Shown piece by piece: positions 53,277 to 64,000 of a stretch of 64,000 nt of DNA. This DNA comes from Membranipora membranacea (taxonomy: Eukaryota > Bryozoa > Gymnolaemata > Cheilostomatida > Membraniporidae), in contig OU612065.1 of NCBI GenBank assembly GCA_914767715.1, positions 14,694,001-14,758,000 of the forward strand, in the 5' to 3' direction. Numbering within the stretch: position 1 is the first letter of the stretch; each line of letters begins with the position of its first letter. A model generated the notes under the pieces. The model saw only the letters and a program-made list of their open reading frames with translations. It was not told the DNA's origin and made no database searches. Both the position numbers and the translations under genes were made by a program.

Positions 53277-54700
53277 CTGTAAGATATGTTTAAAAATTCT
53301 GTACCCAAGATACTTGATTTCGGATTTGAGATTTATCTATGTGAACAATAACTAAATTTTTGGACATCCAGAAAACTTAATGTTTGGTTATGGAGCGATA
53401 ATAATTCTGAATCCAGTAGACAACCACCAACATGTGATGCGAACACGTAATTTTGTAATGGTATTAGGAATACCTGTATGTTTGATCACAAACAGTTGCC
53501 TTGCGGTTGAAGTTGTTTGCAGGGGTATTACATTGCAGCTTGGTGGAGCCCTCTAACATTAAGCAATCCGTCAGGCCGTCAGTCAGTCCGTCAGTCAGTT
53601 TGAAGAGGGGAAAGGGTGGCTAGGTGACTAAGTACTGATAGTAATAGTAATAATGATAATATGTTTTTTACTCGATTTTGTCAGGCTGAGACACGAAGTT
53701 CTCGAAGGTCTTTGACCTTTTAAAAGACAAATACCCAAGCTTTTTTGTATTGATTTGATTGAAGAGTGTCATGGACAATAAACTGCGTTTTGAGACTCAC
53801 ATCGCAGACAAAATATCGAGTGCTAAACAACGCCTGTATCTAGTCAAGCAGTTTAAGGTTTTAGGGGCCAGCAATCAGTTTCTCAATCAGATTTTTAGTA
53901 GTTTCGTTGAATCCTGTTTTTTCTATTGTTTACTAGTCATTTTTACCAATTTATATGATAGAGACATCAAGACAATCCGTAAAGTATACAAAACTGCAAG
54001 CAGCTATGGCCTAGAGAACTGTGGTTTTGACTGCATCGTCAAAGATAGAATGAACTCCTTTATTAGCCACATACAGAAGGATGAACACCATCCTTTCCAC
54101 TCATTCTTGACTAAACTCCGATCTGGAAGGCTGCAATCATACAAACATCGAGCAGCAATCGGTAGTGACAGCTTTATACGGCATTTTATAAATGTCTGCA
54201 ATAATTCCAGTAAACGCTAATACAATGTTCTAATTTAGTTTGTATCTGTGCTATTTTTTTATTTTCAATTACTTTTTATCATTTGAACCTTTTGGTTTTT
54301 TAGTCATCAGCGGCAAATCCATATATCATTTCACTATATTATGTATTACATGTATATATGTGACAATGAATTAAACCAAAACAAACCAAACCAAATCCAA
54401 TGTGTATCCAAACAATGAACCAATGAATTGAATGAACTCCCTCTCATTGATCCAAGCAAGGAGTCTTTAACTCCTTGATCCAAACACTGGTTGATATTTA
54501 TTTCACATGGTTGTCTTCTCTTGTAAATGTGAGAGAAAATGAAACTGACTTGGCTAGCTATAAATTCTGAGACCTTGACCTTCTTATTTGGGAATAAGAA
54601 TAGTGAGAGAAAAATTAAAAAATGAACACTAAAAACTGGAGTTTTAAAGGAAAGAAGCAGTAACTACTTATAGATAGTGGTGAAAGCAACTTATACAAAC
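53277..54700. other. Intergenic region between ENOSF1 and CTR9
   Basis: About 1.4 kb between the second ENOSF1 poly(A) signal and the CTR9 start codon, with both genes in the same orientation. It holds the LINE fragment at 53700-54400 and a short tandem run near 53572-53600 (gtcagtccgtcagtcagt). The CTR9 promoter and 5' UTR should lie in the last ~250 bases. Confidence 0.6.
53700..54400 (+). mobile_element. 5'-truncated non-LTR retrotransposon (CR1/L2-like 3' end)
   Basis: An open frame ending at 54220 (about 150 codons) reads as the C-terminal end of a non-LTR reverse transcriptase: MDNKLRFETHI (the usual LGVxLDxxLxF..HI segment), KQRLYLVKQFKVLGAS, FVESCFFYC, RKVYKTASSYGL, then HPFHSFLTKLRSGRLQSYK. 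The catalytic RT core and the endonuclease are absent, as expected for 5' truncation. An AT-rich 3' region ends near 54400 in ccaaaacaaaccaaaccaaa, the short-motif tail common in CR1/L2-type elements. This is a dead copy. Confidence 0.75.
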
Positions 54701-57700
54701 ATGGCAACAGTTGGAACCATTGAAATCCCTCTCAAGGACACTGATGAGGTAAGTGAGATGGAAGAAAAAAAATCATCATCATAGATGATAGAAGAAGAAA
54801 TAGCAATGGGAATGAATCAAATTCAATGAATGAATGGATTGATGAAAGTTATTTTGTAACAACAGAATGTTCTCAATTCTTATCCATCATTTATTATTCC
54901 TACTATATGGCTCACAGAAAGTCATTGAGTGTATGGCTAGGCTTGACAAATTTCAATTGGTAGGCCCAGGGTGAGTGCTTCGTTTGTTTGTCTTGTTACA
55001 ACATAACTATTGTTTGTATATACCAAAGGAGATTTACCAGATAGCTCAAGTCCGTATTAACAGCATTGAGTCATCCCTTTACACCATGCACATATTCTAC
55101 TTTCAGGTGATTGAGTTGGACCTTGAAACTCTTCCAGATGGAGATGAAGTGCTAACTATTTTGAGGCAAGAGGCTTGCCCTCTAAATGTGTGGGTCACTC
55201 TTGCGGTAAGGAACGACATTGTTGTTATATGCATGAGTAGTATGTTCAAAAACATCTTATGTATTCACAAAATAAATTGGGGGAAACATCATGCCTACAA
55301 AGTCCATGTACACTCATTCTTAAGACATTTTGAACAAAAGTTTACCTCTTGCAAATCTATCACAACCTTTTTGTTCAGTCTCTTTCAACAATTCAGTGAC
55401 TTAAACACTAGCCTTTCATCTTTTCTCATTTATTAACCCACTTACTGCTGTTCTAGATCGAGTACTATAAGCAAGGAAAAGAAGAAGATTTTGTGACGAT
55501 TTTGGAATCCTCCCGTACAGATGCCAACTACAATTATGGTGATTATGAAAAAGATCAGATGAAGGCTTTGGATACTTTAGCTGCTTATTATGTGCAGCGA
55601 GCACATGCCGAAAAGAACAAGGAAAGAAAGAGGGAGTTGTTCACCCAGGCAACTCTTCTCTATACTACAGCTGATAAAATCATCATGTATGATCAGGTGT
55701 GTAATGTGTTGCCAGAAAATTACATCATTGTGCAGCTATGAAGATGATTCAAATCATCATCGGAGTGAAACCTGGCATTGTGCAAAATGATATTATAACG
55801 TCGCAAGTTCCTTCCCGTAATCTTGTGATATTATGATATGGTTTGATATGATAGTTGATTAATTCAGAGACACTCTTTATGACTTGCATCATCCATCACA
55901 GGAGTAAAATTGCACGTGTTATCACTCCCTCGATGATTGGACAGCAAGATTGCGAAGGGGGGTTATAAGGACTATGTAATGTCGATGTCCCCCTGTGCTC
56001 AGTAAGCAGACAGTTCTGAGGCAAAATATTCAGTGGACTTTAGTGGGGTTCATACCTGGGAACAAGTTTTCTATGCCATAAACCGGATGCTCTAATGAAA
56101 TGTGATGCTTCCAACTTATATTTAATTGTGCTCAATTTTGTAGAACCACTTGCTGGGTCGAGCCTATTTCTGTTTGCTGGAGGGTGATAAGATGGAGCAG
56201 GCTGATGCACAGTTTAACTTTGTGCTCGGTCAGTCACCCAGCAATATACCCTCTCTCCTTGGTAAGGCGTGTATTGCATTCAACAAGAAAGATTACAGAG
56301 GAGCTCTTGCTTACTATAAGAAAGCGCTCAGGACTAATCCCAACTGCCCAGCCTCCGTAAGACTGGGTATGGGTCACTGTTTCCTCAAACTTAACAAACC
56401 CGAGAAAGCCAGGTATGTCATTGTTTATTTGTGATTGAAGTTTTAAGATTTGGAAGTTTTAATTATTTCCCAAAGGAAGCTTTATGCCTTAACGGTTTTC
56501 TGGCTCAGTCTCAATGCACTCCTAATCAAGTACTTCATAACCGCTCCCACCTGTTATATGTCAAAACTTCTCTTTATTATTTTAACAGACAAGCTTTTGA
56601 TCGTGCTCTGCAGCTTGATCCACATTGTGTTGGAGCTCTGGTTGGTGCAGCCATCATGGAACTGAACAACAAGACTCAGGACTCTATTAAGAATGGTGTA
56701 CAGCTTTTATCTAAGGCTTACACAATAGATTCCTCTAATCCTATGGTACTAAACCATCTGGCTAATCACTTCTTCTACAAAAAGGTAGACTACTTCAACT
56801 CTACTTTGATATTAAATGGCTACTGATGATATTTTCTGCATGAGATGTGTGTTTATGTTCTTGAACAACCTAAATATATGAATTGAATTAAAAAAGATTG
56901 TAATACTAAGCCATGATGCATGTGTTGAGAACTCACCTAAACCAGGCAATTGTGATATATAACAAAACACAGTTCTGCACATTGACTGTAAGTGAGTGTT
57001 TTTTATTGTAGGATTTCCAGAAAGTGCAACATTTGGCTTTGCACGCGTTCCACAACACAGAGAATGAGGCTATGAGGGCTGAGAGCTGTTACCAGCTAGC
57101 CAGGGCCTTCCATGTACAGGAGGATTATGACCAGGCTTTCCAGTACTATTACCAGGCCACACAGTTTGCTGCCGCTAACTTTGTGTTACCTTACTACGGG
57201 CTCGGGCAGATGTACATCTACAGAAGTGATACCAATAATGTAAGATCTACAGTTCAATATTTTGAGTCCATTTGCCTTTTATTCACTCTGCTTGATGGCA
57301 TGTTATTTGGAGGTATCTACACCCGAGGGTACTGAGAGCTGCAACAATCAACCTTGAAAGCTTCTCCAGTGGGACTCAAACCCACGACATCTGCAGCACC
57401 GATTGGCAGTGAATATCAAGCCATCTCACCATCCTCATAAGATCAGTATGCCTGGAAATCTTGAATCTTAAATCAAACTTGAAACTGATGCAGCCCTATA
57501 CTAGACACATAATGGTAACATATAGCATATTGCTTATATACATGAACATTGATATAAATAGGCCTCGCAGTGCTTTGAGAAGGTGTTGAAAGCTCAGCCC
57601 AATAACTATGAGACAATGAAGATCTTAGGATCCCTGTATGCTACATACACTGAGCCGGAGAAGAGAGAGCAAGCCAAGGTGAGCTCATAAATCATACCTG

Positions 57701-60700
57701 TTTCAATATGCAGTACTGCGCTTTTATGTGTATACTTCTCATAGAGTGCATTGCCCTGAGGTTGTTTTAAGGTTAAAAATTCAAAAACTTCTCAGTTGCT
57801 GCTGTGTTGAATAAATGAAGCACATGAATGTTCAGCATTAGAAATGAAATTAAATGCAGTGAAATAATATTAGTGTCATTATTGTTCTTAGCAACATCTA
57901 CGTAAAGTGACAGAGCAGTACCCAGATGATGTCGAGGCGTGGATAGAGCTGGCACAGATACTAGAGTGTAATGATGTTCAGGTGAGTATGTTCCTCAGTC
58001 CAACTTATTCATATTATACACCGTACGTTGCTTAGTACCAGCACCATAGAACATTAATGTTCACTGTAGCGGGGTTTTGATTTGGATGGTGTAGATTTAC
58101 TGGGCCTATCTAACTTAATTCTTCACACGAATAACAGCTATTCTGTTTTAATGTTTACAATGCATTGTGAAACATGCCTAGCTTGCCTGTTTCCGGAGCA
58201 ATGTAACAGTGATGCAGCAGCAACATGTACTCAAACTTTGTTTGTAATATGAGTAGATACATCAATTTAATAAGTGGAATTACTGTGGAATTTGCCTCTA
58301 TGTTAACAGGCAAAAATTAAAACTTAAATACCTTTCCAGAGACAATGATTCTATTTGAAAAAGAAAATCTTGCCTCAGATGTTGATCTGAAACAGAATTG
58401 AGACCTGGGATTAAAAAAATACCTCATTTATTGCTCGCAATACAGCTGTGCGACCTCCCTCCTTTACAAAATTTGTTATAGTTGTCAACCATGGTGTCTG
58501 AGACTCAAACTTCTTATGCCATCTTAGCTTGATTAGCTGATGGTTGACGGCTTCAAAGGGCCAAGCATTGACGGGAGTTATTTTTCCTTTGTCTACCAGT
58601 CACAATGAGGAAACAACTCTTGGTCAACATACCTGATGCTCAGGGGATATGCCTTAACCCTTTTTGAAGCTCTGGGACTAAAGATAACCATGGATTGTAA
58701 AATAGTCTAGTGTGTTTGAATATTTATGTGTACTGTGTAATAATAATAGACCTAAAGTATAGAAGTTATTCACATGTCTTGGATACTCTGTTTTGTAGGG
58801 TGCCCTGACGGCTTACGGCAAAGCCACCAGTATTCTCAAAGATAAGGTAGAGGCAGATGTCCCCCCAGAAATTCTGAATAATGTGGCAGCTCTTCATTTC
58901 AGACTTGGCAACCTCAATGATGCAATGGTACGTTTGTGCGACCAAAATCATTGATTAGAAATGTCTAGAATATTTATGGTACTATCATGGACAAATATGC
59001 TTGTTGCAAAACGCTGAAACCGTTACTAACTCGATACATTGAAAACCCTTGCTATCTCGTTATCGACGTATTTCTGTTTCGTAGCCTTTTTTACTCTGAT
59101 TGCAGACGTAGTTGTGAGTTAATTATGTGTATTGAAACACATGGTAGGGGTATGTTCTAATCAAACTCAACCATCTGAGCTTTTGTGAGTCTATTGGAAT
59201 ATGCGTTCCCAAAAACATGTAGGAACAATGGTTGTCATACTGCATATTTCATGTGGCTAATATGAGGGTTTTACTTTTTTTTTAATATCTGAGGTTTTCA
59301 CTTAGTCACGCTGACATATTCCTCGCAGGAGAAGACGAAGTTAATGTAATTTTAAACATGTTGACAATAGGAAACAAGTCCATAACATATGTGTATATCA
59401 CTTGTTTGAATTTCTATTCATTCCACAGAAATACTATGAAGCCTCTTTGGATAGATCTAAGCGTGAGAGCGAGCACGATGAGAACTATTATAACGCTATC
59501 TCTGTGACCACCACATACAATCTGGCTCGATTATATGAATCTATGCATGAAGATGACAAGGCTGAGAAGTATTACAAAGGCATTCTGAAGGAACATCCTA
59601 ATTATGTCGACTGTAAGTAATGTAGCAATTTTACCTATAGCTTGCTATATGTTACCGAGCTCATAGTGATTATTTTTCCCTGTATTTAGCGTAGGAACAT
59701 GCTTCAGAGAGACAGAAAACCCGCTTTGAACTGATTGCTCACTCTTATTTGTGTTGAAATTTGTATATGTGTGTACAACACCGGTTATTTGTGTGCATTG
59801 ATACAGTGTTTGTATGAAAGAATGTATGTTACCTGCGGTGATGATGTTTGTAATATGATGTAGGTTACCTGAGGTTAGGATGTATGTCTCGAGACAGAGG
59901 ACAGATTTATGAGGCTTCAGATTGGTTTAAGGAAGCTTTACAGATTAACCAGGATCACCCGGATGCCTGGTCTCTAATCGGTAACCTTCATCTGGCAAAA
60001 CAGGAGTGGGGCCCTGGACAGAAGAAGTTTGAGCGAATCCTGTCCCGACCCACGACAAAGGATGACCCATACTCTCTTATTGGTATGTCTCTGTTACCAG
60101 TTAAAAGTATTACGGAGGAAGAAATATGAGCCCGGGTTAGGTTTAGCTGGTTATGAGTGGACTTTGTGTTAACCGGCACCAATTTTTGCTAGCTGAGGTG
60201 GAAGTTTTTATATAGTATTGAGACGGTGTAAATATTTGCTTGCAATAAATTTCACATTTATATTCCTGTGCATAATAGCAAACTTTTTCATCCTGTGAAT
60301 GTGTTACTCCTCTAGGGTAAGCTGCTTGGACCTGTAATGAGCTTCCCAGAAGCAAATAAAAAATGGAGCCTGGTCAAAATAGTTTAAAATTGCAGTGTGG
60401 CTTATTTTTAATCTTAAGTTGTAGATCCCCAAATATGTCATTCTCTACCTATTTATTGATCTCAATGTTTAGGATATTGCAGTACAGAAGGTTGGGATGA
60501 CTATGCATTTTATCAACTTATGTAGCGGATTACAGCCTTTTGTAGGATTTTGTAGCTATTTCATTTTCATTCCTCACTCTTATTATTTTAGCGCTTGGTA
60601 ATGTTTGGCTTCAGACATTACATGCTGGTATAAAGGATAAGGACAAGGAGAAGAGACATCAGGACAGAGCTCTAGGAATGTATAAACAAGTACTGAGGAA

Positions 60701-63700
60701 TGATAACAGAAATATCTGGGCTGCTAATGGCATAGGTAAGTGTGCTTCGATTCGCCAATTGTGACAATAGGAAACACTAAAATTTTGCGATATAAAGTCC
60801 TAGTCAGGCTCACACTGACATCGTGTATCTCTGATCGTTAGAATCAATTTAGTAGCAGTACCTAACATGTACCCACCCCTAATTAGTAAAGTTGAACACA
60901 CGTCGTCACACCGAATTCCTTGTGATGGTACTCTTGCTAAGTGAATTAATTCACTCTCTATCGATCAGAGATATGCATGCAATAGTATATCACGTGATCA
61001 GTGTGAGTCAGGCTACTACCGGAGTGTCAGTGAAGGAGTTTTTGAAGAGAAACTGAAGGGCGATATATCACGTTAAAAGGTCAATCTATTCTATTCTATT
61101 TTTTGTCACCTTACAAAATATGACTATGGCTGTAACAGAACACATTGCCCAATAATCTCACCAGCACTATTTAGAGATTCATCACTAGCAACATATTGAA
61201 TATTTTGAAATCTATTGGCAGGCTGTATTTTGGCACACAAGAACCTGCTGAACGAGAGCAGAGATGTGTTTGCTCAGGTTAGAGAGGCCACAGCTGACTT
61301 TTCCGATGTATGGCTGAATATAGCTCATATATACGTCGAGCAAAAACAGTACATCCCCGCTGTAACCATGGTAAGTTCGTGGCTGTCTGTATAACATAAC
61401 TGTGAGGACCAATGTTCAGATTCTGGTCTAGTGGCGGGCAGGTGAAGATGAAGCTGACCACAACACCAGAAATTGTTTTGAAAACAGCTTTGGCTATCCT
61501 CTATAGAGTGCTGTACAATAAAACCAAATAGTTTAAAGGGTTCTATTGATGACTGGGGATATAGCTTGGCTAGTTTAGTTTGTGCTTGTGCCAGGCTGAA
61601 TTTTCGCAAAGTCGAACACTTCTCGAGAGCAGTGGACTTGCTGTCGTCGGTGGACAGCTTTTGATGTCATCATAGGTTTTGACTGGCCTTGTTACCTCAA
61701 ATTATCATCGCCTTAACAAATACAGAGGCTCCCACACTCTGACAATTATGGTTATATATTATTATTGGGTTAAATATCAGACTCATAATTTTCAAATAAG
61801 ATTAAAAAGGCATGAAAAACCAAACGTATCACTCTTTGATCACGCTGCAATTAAATAGTGTATACTCGATATCATATACACTACTCTAGGTGTTTATTGT
61901 CAGAGAATAGCACCTTCTCATACATTACTTACTATTTACACATTATTACTGTCAACATTACACTGCGATACAATATTCCAACATTTATGTGCTGTTGTAG
62001 TATGAGAACTGTCTGAAGAAGTTTTTCAAGCATGACAGTACAGACGTACTGCTGTATTTGGCGAGAGCATACTTCAAAAGTGGCAGACTGAAGGAGGCTA
62101 AACAGACACTGCAGAAGGTGTGTATCGTGGCTAACATGTCCTACTCAGTGCCCTGCTCTGCTGATACGCTGTTTATATTTCAATAAAAATTTTAATTGAC
62201 ACTAATTTCTCATCATTCTCATCATCTCATATCCAAACACTTGCTCACAACTTAAATTTGCAGCCAGCATTCCAAATACCCCTCATGCTAAGAATATTAT
62301 CTAATTTGCTTATCTGATTTATTTTTGGTTGGTCTATTTTATATGAGACTTATATCTTGCCAATAAAATGTACATCATGTGCCAAGATTTTGTTACCGGA
62401 TATGTCAGTGCATCCATGAGCTTGACCCTGTCTTTCTATGTGCCAAATTATCATGCGAGGTCCCTGCATAGCTGTTGTGTATTGGAGCCTGCTTAACCTG
62501 CGAATGTATTTTAAGTACTTAAATTTCTTTATACATCTGACCATCTCAATACTCGCATTATGAATGATAATATTATGTTGTTTTACCCTTACAGGCGAGG
62601 CATATACAGCCTGGTGATACTATATTACTGTATAACCTGTCCCTGGTGATGCAGCAGCTGGCTACTAATGCGCTCACTGATGAGAAGAGTAATCTCACTG
62701 CTGTGTTAGGCGCTGTACACGACCTCGAGCTTTCTCACAGGTACCCAACCTATATTCTCGATGCATCTGATGGCCAGCTGCGTTTTTCTGAAGTTATGTG
62801 TTATAGTGCTAAATTTTGCACTCTGAAATCTTTAAAGATCTAGCTTTCTTGTATGGGAGAGGAATAGTTTTTCTTTCATATCTGGCTCTAATAGGAATAT
62901 GAATGTTTATGGACTGATCAAATAATATCATTCATTACTGTCCTTATTTTACTTGCAAGAAAAACAGATGAAGCACGTTCATACTCCGATGATTTCACAT
63001 CATCATATATCTTTAACTGGTGATCCAGTTATCCAAAGTTACTGTGCTTAGCCTTATTTCGATCACAAATTTAAATTAAAATCTCTTATACAGATACTTC
63101 ACACATTTGAGTCAGCACGGTGACAGGACAAGGTTTGACCCGGCACAGGCAGCTGCTGAGGCTCGTCAGTGTCTCGATCTGCTCAGCCAGGCTCAGTATC
63201 ACGTCGCTAGAGCTAGGAAGATCGACGAGGAAGAGCGAACATTACGTAAGAAACAGGAAGAGGAACGTGAGGCTATCAAACGCAAACAGCAGGAACATGA
63301 AGTAAGTAGTATAGTTGTTGGGGAGGTTGTTGAACAATGCAAGATATGACAATCCCTCGGTTCCAGGAAATGTTATTCTGTGACATTATTATACGACAAC
63401 ATCTCTCTACCTGATCTCAGCGGGAAGTTTGGCCAAACTTCCTGATCTATGAGTCTGGGAAAATATGATGCATTGTCAGAAGTTGCTTTACCTATTAATA
63501 TAAGGATGCAACTGCGAATCACATAAAAACACCAACTGGAGAGTTGTCCCTTACTCCCTGCTACAATTAACCCATAATAACATATCATAGGTATATAGGT
63601 ACCGCGTCTCAGTAGAAAACACCCAGGATTTCACAAGCTTTCTACTGATCACCTAAATGTACTTTGTAGGCAGAGAAGAAGAGAGATAAGGACGAGAAGA

Positions 63701-64000
63701 AAGAGAAGCAGCTGGAAGAGAGAGCCAAATTTATTGAGAAGACGAAGAAACTGCTTGTGTTCAAAGATGATCCTGATGATGAACGACCTGCTAAAAAGGG
63801 AAAGGTATGTTACCCTTGTAGATGTGAGACTCGGGTCGTTACACACAATGACTCAGACCAAACAATTATCCAAACATGAGTTATGATACTCATTATTTTA
63901 TTGGATTATTATCAATAGTAAAGAGAGGTTTTGCTAGGTAGGATTCTGATGCTGTAAAGCGTCATAGTAAGGATGAAATAGAGAAACAACTGGGTAATTG
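54701..64000 (+). CDS. CTR9: CTR9 subunit of the PAF1 complex (3' end beyond window)
   Basis: Eighteen exons, the last cut by the window: 54701-54748, 55107-55205, 55457-55696, 56144-56412, 56589-56784, 57012-57239, 57562-57678, 57892-57981, 58799-58927, 59429-59612, 59864-60082, 60592-60735, 61222-61370, 62001-62117, 62595-62740, 63094-63301, 63670-63804, 63942-64000. Phases agree over ~925 residues (human 1173). CTR9 is the TPR scaffold of the nuclear PAF1 complex, which travels with RNA polymerase II and supports elongation and histone H2B ubiquitination and H3 methylation. Hallmarks: [10 protein letters not shown] at the start; [193 protein letters not shown] Lys/Glu-rich coiled coil starts at exon 16. 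The acidic Ser-rich tail of the family must lie to the right. Very strongly conserved. Confidence 0.97.
57341..57440 (-). repeat. tRNA-derived SINE (family B), copy 2
   Basis: In CTR9 intron 6, antisense to the gene. The minus strand reads GATGGTGAGATGGC (A-box-like), then GTGGGTTTGAGTCCC (B-box-like), then GGAGAAGCTTTCAAGGTTGATTG. The arrangement and 3' sequence parallel the copy at 37311-37430. Confidence 0.6.

Overview
The window is nuclear DNA from an animal. It is AT-rich and holds six multi-exon protein genes with GT-AG introns of about 0.1 to 2.7 kb, several families of short interspersed repeats, and no prokaryotic features. I joined exons by hand from splice signals, reading phase and conserved protein motifs. 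For the five genes complete in the window, all exon phases agree and the summed coding length is a whole number of codons. The gene set is general metazoan and does not fix the species. The unusual L1-type adhesion gene with no visible fibronectin repeats makes an early-branching animal such as a sponge a reasonable guess, but that is inference.

Layout: (1) 2136-8025 +, ATAD1/Msp1-type AAA ATPase of the mitochondrial outer membrane. (2) 8421-12193 -, HIF1AN (FIH), an asparaginyl hydroxylase, tail to tail with ATAD1. (3) 12194-20335, 8 kb with no recognised gene, containing repeats. (4) 20336-31304 +, a type I membrane protein with five Ig-like domains and an L1CAM/neuroglian-type cytoplasmic tail carrying an ankyrin-binding motif. 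(5) 32561-43105 -, EXT1-type heparan sulfate polymerase, tail to tail with the Ig gene. (6) 43106-46165, intergenic, with a SINE. (7) 46166-53116 +, ENOSF1-type enolase-superfamily L-fuconate dehydratase. (8) 53117-54700, intergenic, with a 5'-truncated LINE. (9) 54701 to beyond the right edge, +, CTR9, the TPR subunit of the PAF1 transcription elongation complex, cut by the window end.

The genes are not an operon or a functional cluster; they belong to unrelated housekeeping pathways, plus one adhesion receptor. The most interesting item is the L1-like gene. It has Ig domains 1-5, then directly a transmembrane segment, then a tail whose order of motifs parallels L1CAM: a basic juxtamembrane stretch, a frame-preserving 33-nt microexon encoding a YVPM signal, a FNEDGSFIGIY ankyrin motif and a hydrophobic C-terminus.

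Repeats are the second theme. There are two tRNA-derived SINE families, one copy of which is split by a TTAA-flanked fold-back element, with an uninterrupted relative elsewhere in the window. There is also a 0.5-kb palindromic MITE nested in a second inverted repeat, a near-perfect 134-bp hairpin, a 234-bp element present twice in opposite orientation, an inverted-repeat pair in an ENOSF1 intron, and two LINE 3' remnants.
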